Part shown: piece after piece, positions 1-10,831 of the stretch
Position numbering within the stretch: position 1 is the stretch's first letter
How the letters are laid out: each line of letters opens with the position of its first letter
Source: Moringa oleifera
Lineage: Eukaryota; Streptophyta; Magnoliopsida; Brassicales; Moringaceae
Assembly: GCA_021397835.1 (NCBI GenBank)
Contig: JAJFZO010000566.1
Span: forward strand, 2,914,001 to 2,978,000
Direction: 5' to 3'
Length of the DNA stretch: 64,000 nt
Translations under genes and position numbers: made by a program
The notes under the pieces: model-generated
Database searches by the model: none
Told to the model about the DNA's origin: nothing
Seen by the model: the letters and a program-made list of their open reading frames with translations, nothing else

Positions 1-199
1 AGGAAGGGATCTCGGGCAGCAGTAATTCTATGCCCCGAGCATGTGAGAAGAGTGTGGAATGAGACCATGGGGAAGTTGAGCAGAAGGCCTGGAATGAGCC
101 GTTTGCCTTGGGAGGGAGAAAGCCAGGCGAGAGGTCTGAAGGTTCGAGTGAACTGATCTCATGCCCTGATTATGAGAGTATGGAGCAGTGAAGACGAGG

Positions 200-2050
200 A
201 TGACGATAATGAGCTCAAGTGCGCCTGCTTCTCTTTCTGGTTTCACTGGTAATCCTTATCTCTTTACTCTTTTTGGGTTTTCAAGAGCTACTTCTGTTTC
301 TTGTTATTCTTCTATTCCTGATAGTAGTTCTTTGAGAACCCGTGATGTTAATGTTGCGGAGAAGGGTTTGAGTGAAACCAGAAGTTTAGAGAAGTTGGTC
401 ATATCAAAGTGTAAGTCAGGGTCACTTAAGCTTGAAGAAGCAGAGGGTTTCTTCAATCACATGATCCAAATGCGACATGTGCCCTCAATTAGGGCTTTCA
501 ACAATTTGTTTGGGGCACTCTCCAACCTGAAGCACTATCCCGTTGTTGTTTCCATGTGCAAAAAACTGATGGGTTGTGCCAAAATTGTACCGGATATTTG
601 CACATTGACTACTTTGATCAATTGCCTTTGCCATTTGAATCGGGTCGACTTGGGTTTCTCTGTGTTAGCAGTTGCTACCAAAAGGGGGCTTCAGTCTGAT
701 GCTTATGTGTTTAGTACTTTGCTTCGTGGACTTTGTGCAGAAGATAAGATTAATGAAGCCATGAGTTTCTTTCGGGTAATTACAGAGAAAGGATATCCGT
801 GCGATGAATTTGCCTATAACATTATGATCAATGGCCTTTGCAAAAAGGGGAACACCTGCAATGCACTTTCTATATTCAATGGGATGAATATGAGAGGAAG
901 GTTTAAACCTGATGTTACAACTTACAATGTAATCATTGACGGTCTATGCAAAGAAGAGAAGATTCGGGAAGCACTTGCTCTATTTAGTTCAATGACTCGG
1001 GAAGGCATAAAGCCTAATGTTATCACTTACAATCCCATAGTGTTTGCTTTATGCAAGTCAGGTGAATGGAAAAAGGCAGCACAGTTTTTTCACAACATGA
1101 TTAATTGTGGAATGTCACCTGATGTAGTGATATTCAATGCAATGATTGATGCTTTATGCAAAGATGGAAGGACAGAAGATGCACTTTGTCTCATAGAAGT
1201 AATGATTGGTCGAGATATAAAACCTAACATCCAGACTTTCAACACTTTAATTTGTGGTTTTTCTCAGTCAGGCCAGCACAGAGAAGCCCTGAGGTTGTTC
1301 CATAAATTGATAGATGCAGGTCCCGAACCTAGTGTCATAACATACAACGTTTTAATTGATTCTCTTTGCAAGGAAAAGAGGACTGAAGAGGCCTTTACCT
1401 TGTTACAGCTAATGATTTATAGGGGTGTGAGACCTGATATCATAACTTACAACTCTTTAATTCATGGATTGTGTCTGTCAGGAGAATGTACAAAAGGCTT
1501 GAAGCTGTTCAATAAATTGATAGACGAAGGGCTGCGACCTGATGTTGTAACTTTCGGCACCTTAATTAATGGTTGCTGCAAAGAAGGGAGAAATAGAGAA
1601 GCCCAAACTATGTTTGAGCTAATGATTCAGGGGGGCCTAAAACCAGACCTCTTCACTTACAATTCTTTAATATATGGACTGTGTCATTCCAGCCAATGGA
1701 GTGAAGTGACAAGGCTGTTAAATGAAATGGTTGGTCAAAATATCTTGCCTAATATAATAACTTTTAACATGTTACTGAATGCACTTTGCAAAAATGGAAA
1801 AATGGAAGAAGCTAATGAAGTCCTTGAGATGATGATTCAGAAAGGTGTAAGGCCTGATGTCATTACATTCCAAGCTTTGTTGGAGGGATATTGTCAGCAA
1901 GGCAAGATGGATGAGGCAATGGGTGTTTTCAATTCCATGGAAGTTCATGATTGCCTTCCTAATACAATCTGTTACCGCAGTTTGATCAATGGCTATGCAA
2001 AATGTGGTAGAGAAGATCTGGCATTGAAGCTGGTCAATAAAATGATCTAG
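200..2050 (+). CDS. P-class pentatricopeptide repeat protein, Rf-like, C-terminally truncated
   Basis: Intronless gene for a 616-residue PPR protein. This type binds single-stranded RNA sequence-specifically in mitochondria or chloroplasts and acts in RNA processing, stability or translation; close relatives include restorer-of-fertility-like proteins. An N-terminal Ser/Arg-rich stretch without acidic residues (first ~45 residues) looks like an organelle transit peptide. About 15 tandem repeats of 35-36 residues follow, with the typical pattern 'ITYN.LI..LCK.G...EA..LF..MI..G..PD'. ATG 200 is chosen; ATG 209 is equally possible, and the frame opens upstream only with a GTG. There are no E, DYW or SMR domains. 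The reading frame stops at a TAG (2048-2050) inside repeat 15, while coding similarity continues to a TGA at 2129-2131. It could be a functional shortened protein or an early-stage pseudogene. Family assignment is certain; organelle and RNA target are inferred. Confidence 0.93.
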   Translation: MTIMSSSAPASLSGFTGNPYLFTLFGFSRATSVSCYSSIPDSSSLRTRDVNVAEKGLSETRSLEKLVISKCKSGSLKLEEAEGFFNHMIQMRHVPSIRAFNNLFGALSNLKHYPVVVSMCKKLMGCAKIVPDICTLTTLINCLCHLNRVDLGFSVLAVATKRGLQSDAYVFSTLLRGLCAEDKINEAMSFFRVITEKGYPCDEFAYNIMINGLCKKGNTCNALSIFNGMNMRGRFKPDVTTYNVIIDGLCKEEKIREALALFSSMTREGIKPNVITYNPIVFALCKSGEWKKAAQFFHNMINCGMSPDVVIFNAMIDALCKDGRTEDALCLIEVMIGRDIKPNIQTFNTLICGFSQSGQHREALRLFHKLIDAGPEPSVITYNVLIDSLCKEKRTEEAFTLLQLMIYRGVRPDIITYNSLIHGLCLSGECTKGLKLFNKLIDEGLRPDVVTFGTLINGCCKEGRNREAQTMFELMIQGGLKPDLFTYNSLIYGLCHSSQWSEVTRLLNEMVGQNILPNIITFNMLLNALCKNGKMEEANEVLEMMIQKGVRPDVITFQALLEGYCQQGKMDEAMGVFNSMEVHDCLPNTICYRSLINGYAKCGREDLALKLVNKMI

Positions 2051-2131
2051 CAGGGATTAGTACCTGTTGCCCTCTTTGAGAATGTTGTGAGATGCCTGGA
2101 AAGCATTGGGAATGTTGTCTCTTCGAAATGA
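2051..2131 (+). pseudogene. Former C-terminal tail of the PPR gene beyond the TAG stop
   Basis: Reading on in the same frame after the TAG gives 26 more residues ending at a TGA (2129-2131). The first six (QGLVPV) exactly complete the 35-residue length of PPR motif 15: 28 residues before the stop, one for the stop, six after it. This suggests the TAG arose by a point mutation (for instance from GAG or CAG) in an originally longer gene. Confidence 0.6.
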
Positions 2132-4158
2132 TTCTTCTGAAATGCATTATTGCTGTGCTGAATGTCTTCTGGACCTTTCTTATGAGGTAAGCTGGCCATA
2201 CTAAGTTAGATTCTTAACTAGGCTATGAAATTGTTTAAATGATGAAGATCAGTAAGTTTTATATACTATTTCCACTTTCACAATCTCAGAGACGATGCTA
2301 AATGCTGACAGGCTTAAAAATAGTACTGATTTTGGAGATGATCGCATTTGTCATCAATGTCAAGTTCTCACCAATCATTTAGCAGGATATTTATCTTTTT
2401 TTTCTCTAAAAAATTGTGAGCAGGCTATTTATCTTCTTTTTCTCTAAAAGATCAGCAAATTCAGCACGAGGTCAGATAGCTTCTCTCAGGTAATTTGTTT
2501 TGTTGTTAGATTATCTGGTTTGATGTACAAAACTCATTGAAAATAAAAGAAGAACAATAAAAAAAAGGGACAAAGCTTGACCTAGAAAGATGTAAGATTG
2601 AACCTCTTATGAATTTTATTTCAATATTTTGCTTTGATCTTCCTAATAAAGTTTGCATTTTACTAGTCATGTATGTCCTCCACTAATGGGAAACAAGCTT
2701 GAGAGTTCTGATAGTTTATTTACCTGTATGACATGCTGGAGATTGAGCTCAAATCGAATCACATATAAGAAATTCTTATTGCTGGCCATACTTCAAAGGG
2801 CTTACATATGGTTGGCAAGTGGAACAATCAATTTGCTCCAGTCGGCAGTTCTAGATGGTGTTTCTCTTGAATAGCCATCTTAATGTCACCTAAGGAGGAT
2901 TGACAATGTTCTTCCAGATTCTGTAGTCTTGGTTTGTTTACCATTTAGGAGGGGCTGCATTGGTTTAAACATTTATTTTCTTCCTGTAAGCAGCTGTTAC
3001 TTCCTGACTTTCATAGTCTGCGATCAGCTAATTTTTCTTGGACATCTATTGCTAACTAGTAAAATTAAAGAATGAAATTTTCCCTTCTCTGCTGCAAATT
3101 TCTGAATAAACATTATGGGTATACAATGGTCAGATTTGGAATTTTCCTGATCTTCTCATTTGTTTATTGTAGCAGTTCTTCTCGGACCCAGCTTCTTCCA
3201 GCAAATTCGAAATGGGTATTTCTGGATCAGGTAGTTTCCTGAATGGTGCCACGTCGAGGGGAGTCACCAATGATTGCCCAAGTATTATGATGGTGCCCCA
3301 CGACTTCATTTTCATGATAGAATTCATGGGCATCAGCTAGATTACCCAGTTCACTTGTGAATAAACATCAATTCAATGTCTGGTAGGATCGGCTGCTGGG
3401 AAGAGATTTTCACCTTCCCAAGCAACAGTCAAGTAGACACCATATCAGCACTCAAAATCTCTCTACTTCAATGGATTGTGTCTGTGAGGCAAATGTACAA
3501 AAGTCCCATTTACTCTTCTGGTTGTAAAATGGCCGAATTAGTCACACCCATAGAAAGGATCAATCCCACATTCGGCTCAAGAGAAGCAAAGGAAAGATAC
3601 AGCAGAACCTTGTTAAACCAACCGTACACAGACAATTGTCAGGACTTATGTTATATTGAACAGCCCTTGTTATCCAGTTTATGTTTGTCCTTCATATCAT
3701 TTCCCATTTAGCAAAAGAACAGTTTTCTTTTCGGGGATACGTTATTCCCTATCTGGGAGTTTGATCATGAATTTAGCTTTTCAGAAAATCACATTTTTTT
3801 GGTCCCAAGTGTTAAGGTGATTATTGATAAAATGGATTGATACTTTGTTAAGTAATAGAGAGAAATTTATTATGTGACAGAAATTGAGTTGGATTGAATA
3901 AGATGATAGTACAATTTTTAACATTATAGTAACGGCTTGATATTAATTTCAAACTTATATGCAAATGTAATCTACTAAATTTATTGTAATTCTTTGAAAA
4001 AATTTAATTTTAAGTGTTTAACATATTATATATGTCGATAAATATAAAAATATGAACTGGGCAGATAAGGAATGCAGATGGGTGAGGAGACTGGCAAACT
4101 TATCCATAAAGATTTGAAATGATGTAAGTCGGCCACAGTCGCCTAATACGCGGTTGAA
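2132..4158. other. Gene-free spacer after the PPR gene
   Basis: No coding region is supported. It contains a short imperfect tandem duplication (copies start at 2392 and 2420, each GCAGG/CTATTTATCTT followed by a T-rich stretch and CTCTAAAA). The 2.3-3.7 kb part is of ordinary base composition and could include spliced 3' untranslated sequence of the PPR gene, but I see no proof. The open frame at 3376-3711 resembles nothing I recognise. Confidence 0.5.
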
Positions 4159-4625
4159 GGTGAGCATTGAGTTGATTTGGTTTAAAAATTTTAAAAATTG
4201 AATTAATTAATTTTTTTAAAAAAATATTAAACCTTTTAAAAAATTTTAAAAACTGAATTAACTTAATTTTTTTTGAAAAATAATACTTAATATTAAAAAT
4301 AACCAATTAAATCGAACATAAATTATTGTATCGATTGTAACGAAGTAATTAAAAAATTTATTTAAATTTAAATTTTGTATTTTTAAAAATATATTATTAT
4401 TAATAATAAAATTATTAAAATTATTAAATTATTAAATTAAAATCAATTTTTGATCGATTTTGATTTTAAAAAAATTAATCAAAAACCGATAAAAAAATAA
4501 AAAATCTATTTATAAACTGATTTATAATTTAATTTAAAATCAAAAAATTAAAAAAATAGAACCGTATTAACTAAATCAACTCGGTTTATTGGTTTTTCCG
4601 ATTTTACTGAAATTATGCTCATTCC
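4159..4625. mobile_element. MITE-like non-autonomous DNA element (hAT-type suspected)
   Basis: An AT-rich segment of about 467 bp. Its ends are inverted relative to each other: GGTGAGCAT on the left and ATGCTCATTCC on the right. A second inverted pair lies inside: GAGTTGATTTGGTT at 4168-4181 and AACTAAATCAACTC at 4569-4582 (one mismatch). The flanks share GTTGA on both sides, which may be the remnant of an 8-bp target duplication. It has no coding capacity. Assignment to hAT rests on the resemblance of 'GTGAGCAT...' termini to common plant hAT MITEs and is tentative. Confidence 0.5.
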
Positions 4626-6397
4626 TAGTTGAGAATACACTAAACTACCATTCAGCTTTTTTGTTTTTTTTTTCTTTTTATTTTGATGATTTGTATTTTT
4701 TTATTGCAAAAGAATGGGGATATGTAAAAGAATATACTTAAAAGAATTCTCAATTAAAATCGTCTTTTTATTTTAAATATTAAAGTATTGATGAGATGAA
4801 ATGTATCTAATTTGATTTAATTTAAATTTTATTATTAATTTTTCATAATATTATTCAAATTAAAAATTTATTGAAGTAATTTCAAGATTTTAAAAATTAA
4901 ATAATATATTAAGTATCACAAATTTTGTATAACAAATTTTGGTCTGAAATTTTACAATACCTTCAGAAATATTCAACTGATTATCAAAAAAATTTCAAAA
5001 ATTTTTGAATATTAAAAATATATATTTTATGCTATTTAAAATTTAATAAAAGCACTATAACATTGATCAGCAATAAACTCATAATTTTTAAAGCATTTCA
5101 ATCACAAAAATAATTTTGTATTTTGAGACTCACAATAAAAAATGTTATTAAGATTAGAGATTAGAGAGTTAACAAAATTATCTTTCCTGTCACGGTTGTT
5201 GTTTACAGTAATTGAAGTCAATAATTTAGATTACATTAATAAATAATATATATCATTAATTCAATTAGTATATCAAAATTTAAATTGAAATAAGAGTTTA
5301 GTTTAATTTTTAATATTTATTTTAAAAAATTTATTTGACAAAATATATTTTTTTCTTAGGTAAAAGGTAATTAACCTTTGTTTGTTTTTTGACTTGGGTA
5401 AAAGTGCGCAGCAAAAGTGTCTTTTGGGCCTACACAACCCAATTAAGTGTCTTGCTATGCATTTTTCTCAGAAATTAAGATGCATTTATTGATCAATAAT
5501 ATCTTAAATTGATTCTTGAATTTGTTAATCCTGTGACATTTTAAAAAGATTAAATTTTTTTTATTAATTTTATTTATGTTAAATTTTTTTTATAATTTAA
5601 TATGTTAATGTTAAAAATAAAAATTTAATAAAAAATATTTAAACATCTGTTTCACTAAACTGTTGCATATCATTCACTCTAACCCATGTGCTGTCTGGCT
5701 GATTTTAACTTACATAAACATTCAAAGCTTCAGCGTTTCTCAAATTTATGTAACTTCACCAATCACACCAACTTTCCGGTTCAGATTCAAGCTAAGAGAC
5801 AATACCCACCAGAAACTCACATGTCTATTGATCTGGTTATGTCTCTTCATTATTTCTCATCACTTGTAATATATTTCCTTATTCGTATATCTTCCATTAA
5901 ACATTAACATGTGAACAAAAACCAAGCAAACACAACAGATTCATCCTTAACAACACGATTGTAATCTTTCAAACTTTTACCTGCATAGAAGGTGGATCAT
6001 TCACCACGTTCAAAGGATGCCAGCCACAGAACTACTGTGGAGGAGCTAGCCATAGATAGCAATGGCAGAGGCTTCTTGTCGAGATGTAATTCAATGGGAT
6101 AGAGAAGCAATGGTTCTTCTGCAAATGAGAACCACTAAAGAGCATAGTGATTAAGGCTTCCTATTACAGTACGTACATGTTTGTTTTAAACCTAGAAAAG
6201 GACCCTTTTCGGATCTTGTGCACTGTGTCTCTCCATTTTCACCACAAGCAGGGAAGGAGAAGATATGAAGAAAACCGTCAGATGATTTGGTATCAGACTA
6301 GTTCTTGGAATATGATAATTAGATAATACACTAAGAAGTTTAACTAAGAGATGTATTGTTAATGTGTGAGACAAAGTGACAACTAGACATTGCGGAA
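4626..6397. other. AT-rich spacer upstream of the first eight-cysteine gene
   Basis: Mostly A/T-rich DNA without a supported gene. The 5.66-6.37 kb part has more normal composition, and its short open frames look random. A TTTGGTATCAGACTA string at 6286-6300 resembles a retrotransposon primer-binding site but has no recognisable LTR beside it. Confidence 0.4.
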
Positions 6398-6462
6398 AAC
6401 TCCAAACTCAATTTTGTGAGGCTTATATCTTCCATGCATGTCGCGTTGTGCCAGGTTGTGTT
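6398..6462 (+). promoter_or_regulatory. Promoter block shared with the paralogue at 10263
   Basis: This stretch aligns with 10027-10090 upstream of the second gene. Shared pieces are AACTCCAAA/AATTCCAAA, ATTTTG(TG)AGGCTT, TCCATG and the identical 15-mer GTGCCAGGTTGTGTT (6448-6462 here, 10076-10090 there). The 15-mer lies 85 bp (here) and 96 bp (there) before the TATA box. It is either leftover duplication identity or a conserved cis-element. Confidence 0.55.
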
Positions 6463-6532
6463 GTTCGTTTTGCCTACCTTTGAGTCTTATTCAGAGAGAA
6501 CTAAAGATCTCTTGCTCTCCACCTATAAAACC

Positions 6533-6540
6533 CTACGCCA
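6533..6540 (+). promoter_or_regulatory. TATA box of the 6616 gene
   Basis: CTATAAAA, 83 bp before the ATG. This is a standard plant distance that predicts a 5' leader of roughly 50 nt. Confidence 0.7.
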
Positions 6541-6615
6541 ACTTCTCCTTTTTCATCCCACAATCCTCTCTAAAGCTATATCTCGCAGAGTACCTGAACT
6601 TTTTGTTTTTGAGAT

Positions 6616-7011
6616 ATGGCTTCAAAGGTTGTAGCTACAACTGCCCTTCTCCTCTCCCTTAACCTTCTCTTCTTCACAATGGTTAGCTCCAATTATGTGC
6701 CTTGCCCACCAACCCCTCCCAGCCAGAAGAGCCCACCTCCTTCTACTAAGGTCACATGCCCTAGGGATACCTTGAAATTGGGCGTGTGTGCTAACTTGTT
6801 GAATGATTTGGTGCACCTTGTTGTTGGCACTCCACCAAATACCCCTTGCTGCACCGTCATTGAGGGTCTCCTTGACCTTGAAGCTGCTGTCTGCCTTTGC
6901 ACCGCCATCAAGGCCAGCGTCTTGGGCATTAACCTAGACATTCCTCTTTCGCTGAGCTTGCTTCTCAATTACTGTGGCAAAGAGGTCCCCTCTGGCTTCC
7001 AATGCGCGTAG
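6616..7011 (+). CDS. DC2.15-type hybrid proline-rich protein, 131 aa (copy 1)
   Basis: Small secreted protein of the 14-kDa proline-rich / HyPRP group, part of the lipid-transfer-protein superfamily. The first ~25 residues (MASKVVATTALLLSLNLLFF..) are a signal peptide. A short Pro/Ser linker (31-46) follows, then an eight-cysteine domain with Cys48, 58, 78, 79, 93, 95, 120 and 130, spaced C-X9-C-X19-CC-X13-C-X1-C-X24-C-X9-C. This is the family's usual pattern and length. These proteins are exported to the cell wall or associated membranes; relatives are linked to cell elongation, cold response and systemic immunity (for example EARLI1/AZI1). It has no intron. It forms a close pair with the gene at 10263, and the first 20 residues differ at only one site. 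The exact role of this copy is unknown. Confidence 0.93.
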   Translation: MASKVVATTALLLSLNLLFFTMVSSNYVPCPPTPPSQKSPPPSTKVTCPRDTLKLGVCANLLNDLVHLVVGTPPNTPCCTVIEGLLDLEAAVCLCTAIKASVLGINLDIPLSLSLLLNYCGKEVPSGFQCA

Positions 7012-7148
7012 ATATTGATCCATTGATCCATTTATTCCTATCTCTTTATCTTTATTAATGTGTAAGGTGTGTGTAAATCGTGGGTTTGTTTAATCATTGA
7101 CATTTCATTCTATGGTCAGTGATTCTTCTGTGGTACTATTTGAGACAT

Positions 7149-7164
7149 GGAAGGCTCCTCACCT
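7149..7164 (+). other. 3' untranslated block shared with the paralogue
   Basis: GGAAGGCTCCTCACCT occurs 138 bp after the stop here and again at 10816-10831, 152 bp after the stop of the second copy. It marks the duplication unit as including the 3' flank. Confidence 0.6.
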
Positions 7165-10026
7165 TCCTTTCTAAATTGAATTATGAATGTTAAGAATATA
7201 AACCATTATTCTCCAATTTTTTTCCCTTTGGATGAATCTAAATACCATATCTTCTTGCTTTCATTCTCACAAAATACTTGTTAATTAAAACAAAACAATG
7301 CCTAACTAAATAATTTGAGGAAAAAACACCCTGCAAAACGAGTTTTTTTTGGTAGGAAAGGCAAGCCAAGTCTGTCTGAAACGAGCATGCTAGCTTAAAC
7401 TGCATAAATAATATAAGCTGTGCACAGCTCAAGCAAACCCAAGTCCAATGTTTCAGAATCATTAAACATGCAAGAGGCAGGCCAAAAAAGCCTGCCTGGC
7501 GAACTGCCATGGCTACAACTGCTTTGGATATACTAATATTCATGCTTCATAACTTGACATAAATTGAACTATTCAACTACGCTATCAATCAACATATACA
7601 CTCACAGTAATTTATCACGAGCAACTTGCAAGAGGAAACTTCCTTTTGATTCCAGGATATTATTGTAGAGAGAAAATAGACACAGTATATCTAGATAGAA
7701 TAATTGTTACCATCAATAATATGACGATCGGACGCATGGCCTGTCATATGTCCAGTAACATCATCAAGAATATAATTTATGTTCTTGACCAGGCTTTTTC
7801 CTTTGCTCCATATTCACCCAATTATTTTTCCAACTCGGGTAAAGACAGTGTTTCCACTTGTGCCATATAATTGGATCCTACAAATAGAAATCATATTCTT
7901 CACATTTCCTGACAATGACAAGGCAATTTCCCTTTATTTCAAAGTTGATTTCTCTTGGGCGATGATTGTTTTAATTAAGGAAGGAAGAACGAAAGCCTAA
8001 ATTATGTACCATAGCCTAGCTGCTGGAGTTCCAAATTAGCATCATAAAATCTTGAATTAACCCATTACAGGGAACTCCAAGGTTAATTGTCCCTGGCCAG
8101 TTGATGCAGTGACAAACTGACGCTCCAGTCCAGGCTTGGCCAGTAAGATTTATTGTGGTAGGATCTTCTCATACAAGATGAAGAACATTCTGTATTATGA
8201 ACATCAATGAACCTTGGTTTTGTATGTAGAGTTACAGTATAGTAAAAGTTGCTGAAACTGTTTACTGGACACAAGTTTCCACTAGCAAAAGTATTACTTT
8301 ATTGACAAATAGTAATGCCTATATGTGATACATCAGGATCATTTGTTAATTTGAGCTGGATTAAACTTTTAACGAGATTTTGACAAATGTTAATTTAACA
8401 AGATTAATATGATTTTATTAACTTTTTTTAATAACATTAACATAATTACTTATGAGAAAACTCTTATCCCTTCTAGTAAAAAAAGATAAAAACAAGTAGA
8501 AGATCCTCTTCCTTTCATTGTTTGATTTTGTATCAAAACTAGTTGTAGTTATTGTTCATTTTGAAATGATTATGGAATTTTTCATAACTTTAAAATACAT
8601 CTATGAAGTGATATCACTGTTAGAGATAAATCTTTCAATGTATAGTTCACACGAAAATTTTGAAAAAAATCATCTATGTGACAGATATTATATATGTTAA
8701 AAGTCTCTCAAGTTACTTCAATGGGTCAATCCTGAACCAACCGAATTATCGTTTTCAGAATGAAAGAAAAAAGGAAAATCATGAAAAGAGTTAAACAGAA
8801 ACTTGTTGGATATAATCCATTTGTAATTAAATTAACAAAACTATATATGTTTTGCATATATTATGATGCATTATATCTTATTGCAAATCTTAAAAGAACT
8901 ATGGGAACAGTTCATCTACCCATTGAATTAATTTCATGTCAAGATCAACTTCTACGTTATGATTACTTTGTTCACTTCTTAAAACAAATCGGCTGTTAGT
9001 GTCAAAAGATGCTTCACAACAAGTGGCGCCCAGTCAAAGTTCACGGGTGACCTTCCAACTCATGCAGGGAGCAAACTGTATCTTCTATAATGCAAAGACA
9101 CGGCTTGTTTTGTGCATAATATTCCTCTAATCATCTCTGCGAATAACAATAATTAATTACTTTTAATCAAGATGGTACTTTCTTTATGACTTATTTTATG
9201 TTCAATGACGTAAATAGATGTTTTTGAAGACAACTCTATCGACTCAGTACAAGGAAGCAATCTGTCACCTTTTGCGTACAGTTGTCCCTCTTTGTATATA
9301 TATGATACTAATGAACTTTTCCTCCATTCATCTTAATCATCACTCTGTGACAAACACTACCCAGTTGTAATTTTGTCCTGATTCTCTCCGTGTTGAATCC
9401 ATGAAAATGTAGATTGAGATGTTGATTTTGTTATGAAGGATTGCTCCATTTCTTCTAGAACTAAGTAATTGGTTTTACAGAATAAATTATTAGTAGGTTA
9501 TATAGGTCGGCCCATGTGATATTTTACTTCAAAGATTTTGGCACCAAGTTTTATCGAGACTAGTGAACTCGATTAGCCATTTAATACACTGGGAAACAAA
9601 CATCTGCATTGAGGCTTGGCTAAATGGGATGATTATATAATTTGTTCATGCAGCCCTACAGGGATAGCAGTTTGTCATGGTTTTCCTTCACTGTGTAATC
9701 AGAAACATGAAGAAGCTTGGTGAAGGCTTACTCTAATGATGAATAATGCTTACTCTAGGATTCGTTTTGGTGAAAAGGGTCACCATGGATCCAGGCGAAG
9801 AATCTTATTTTCTTTCAGTTTGTTTATTGTCTCATCTTCACAAAAGGAAAACAAACAAAAGTTCAGTGGCCAAACTCAATAGATGTAAAAGGAGATTAAG
9901 TTTATCTGGAAGGTTATATGCTGTTTGGAGACAATTTGATTGGAACCCTACTCGTGCACATGGGCCCTCGGCTATTGAGAAGCCTATAAATTTTTCATGA
10001 AAAAGAAATGACAACTAACATTACAC
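7165..10026. other. Intergenic DNA between the paired eight-cysteine genes
   Basis: No gene is supported. It contains a perfect 8-bp stem with a 7-nt A-rich loop at 7475-7497 (AGGCAGGC / GCCTGCCT). A promoter-like stretch at 9290-9310 (TTTGTATATATATGATAC) has no open frame behind it. The open frames at 7238-7543 (-) and 8760-8999 (+) show no family resemblance. Confidence 0.4.
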
Positions 10027-10090
10027 AAAATTCCAAATTACATGAATTTTGAGGCTTTTTTTGCTCCATGTTGCAGTGCCAGGTTGTGTT
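10027..10090 (+). promoter_or_regulatory. Promoter block shared with the paralogue at 6616
   Basis: Counterpart of 6398-6462, ending in the identical 15-mer GTGCCAGGTTGTGTT at 10076-10090, 187 bp before the ATG. Confidence 0.55.
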
Positions 10091-10171
10091 ACGTAGCTCA
10101 TGTTACCATCCAATGTGCGCTCAAGGTTCTCGTCCTGAGTTTTTCAGATCCAAATAGTTCCTCAATCTCTC

Positions 10172-10180
10172 CTATAAATA
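10172..10180 (+). promoter_or_regulatory. TATA box of the 10263 gene
   Basis: CTATAAATA, 91 bp before the ATG. Confidence 0.7.
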
Positions 10181-10262
10181 CCCAAGCCCTCATTAGCTTC
10201 TTCATCACTCACAATCCATATTTGGCAAACCATTCAAGAGTTAGGGTTTTTGTCTTTGAGAT

Positions 10263-10664
10263 ATGGCTTCAAAGGCTGTCGCTACAACTGCCCTTCTCCT
10301 CTCCCTCAACCTTCTCTTCTTCACTATGGTTAGTTCCACTTACGTGCCTTGCCCACCTTCCCCTAAGAACCCCAAGGATCACAACAAGAAGCCACCGGCT
10401 AAGGCCACTTGCCCTAGGGATACCCTAAAGTTGGGTGTGTGTGCCAACTTGTTGGACAATTTGCTGCACCTTGTAGTTGGTACCCCACCAAAGACCCCTT
10501 GCTGCAGCCTCATTGAGGGTCTCGTTGATCTTGAAGCCGCTGTTTGCCTCTGCACTGCCATAAAAGCCAATCTCTTGGGCATTAACCTAAACGTTCCCGT
10601 TTCACTGAGCTTGCTTCTCAACTATTGTGGAAAGAAGGTCCCCTACGGCTTCCAATGCGCTTAA
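10263..10664 (+). CDS. DC2.15-type hybrid proline-rich protein, 133 aa (copy 2)
   Basis: Paralogue of the gene at 6616 with the same architecture: signal peptide (1-25), a basic Pro/Lys linker (31-48, PKNPKDHNKKPPAK), and an eight-cysteine domain with Cys50, 60, 80, 81, 95, 97, 122 and 132. It has no intron. The linkers differ most between the two copies, whereas signal peptide and cysteine domain are nearly the same. Shared blocks upstream and in the 3' region show that the duplication carried its own promoter. A secreted cell-wall or membrane-surface role is inferred from the family; the ligand is unknown. Confidence 0.93.
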   Translation: MASKAVATTALLLSLNLLFFTMVSSTYVPCPPSPKNPKDHNKKPPAKATCPRDTLKLGVCANLLDNLLHLVVGTPPKTPCCSLIEGLVDLEAAVCLCTAIKANLLGINLNVPVSLSLLLNYCGKKVPYGFQCA

Positions 10665-10831
10665 ATTCTGTCATACCTATCTCTTTGTGCTTGATTTATG
10701 TTTGACAACTTCTTCTTTTTCATTTTGCTGTATTAGTACTTTGGGTTTGTTGATTGGCTTCGCAACAAACATTGGTCAATAATTCTTGTATGTCACTTCT
10801 AATTGTTTCGAAGGAGGAAGGCTCCTCACCT

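Noticed and set aside
6286..6300. Retrotransposon primer-binding site (TTTGGTATCAGACTA)
   Set aside because: No LTR or internal coding debris next to it, so it is probably chance or too decayed to claim.
6622..6968. Minus-strand frames opposite the eight-cysteine genes (also at 10379, 21012 on +, and 29562)
   Set aside because: Similar shadow frames appear opposite each paralogue, as expected from a conserved coding sequence; they lack their own signals.
7238..7543. 101-codon minus-strand frame as a small protein gene
   Set aside because: No similarity to a known family, no TATA box placed for it, and a terminator-like hairpin inside is likely chance.
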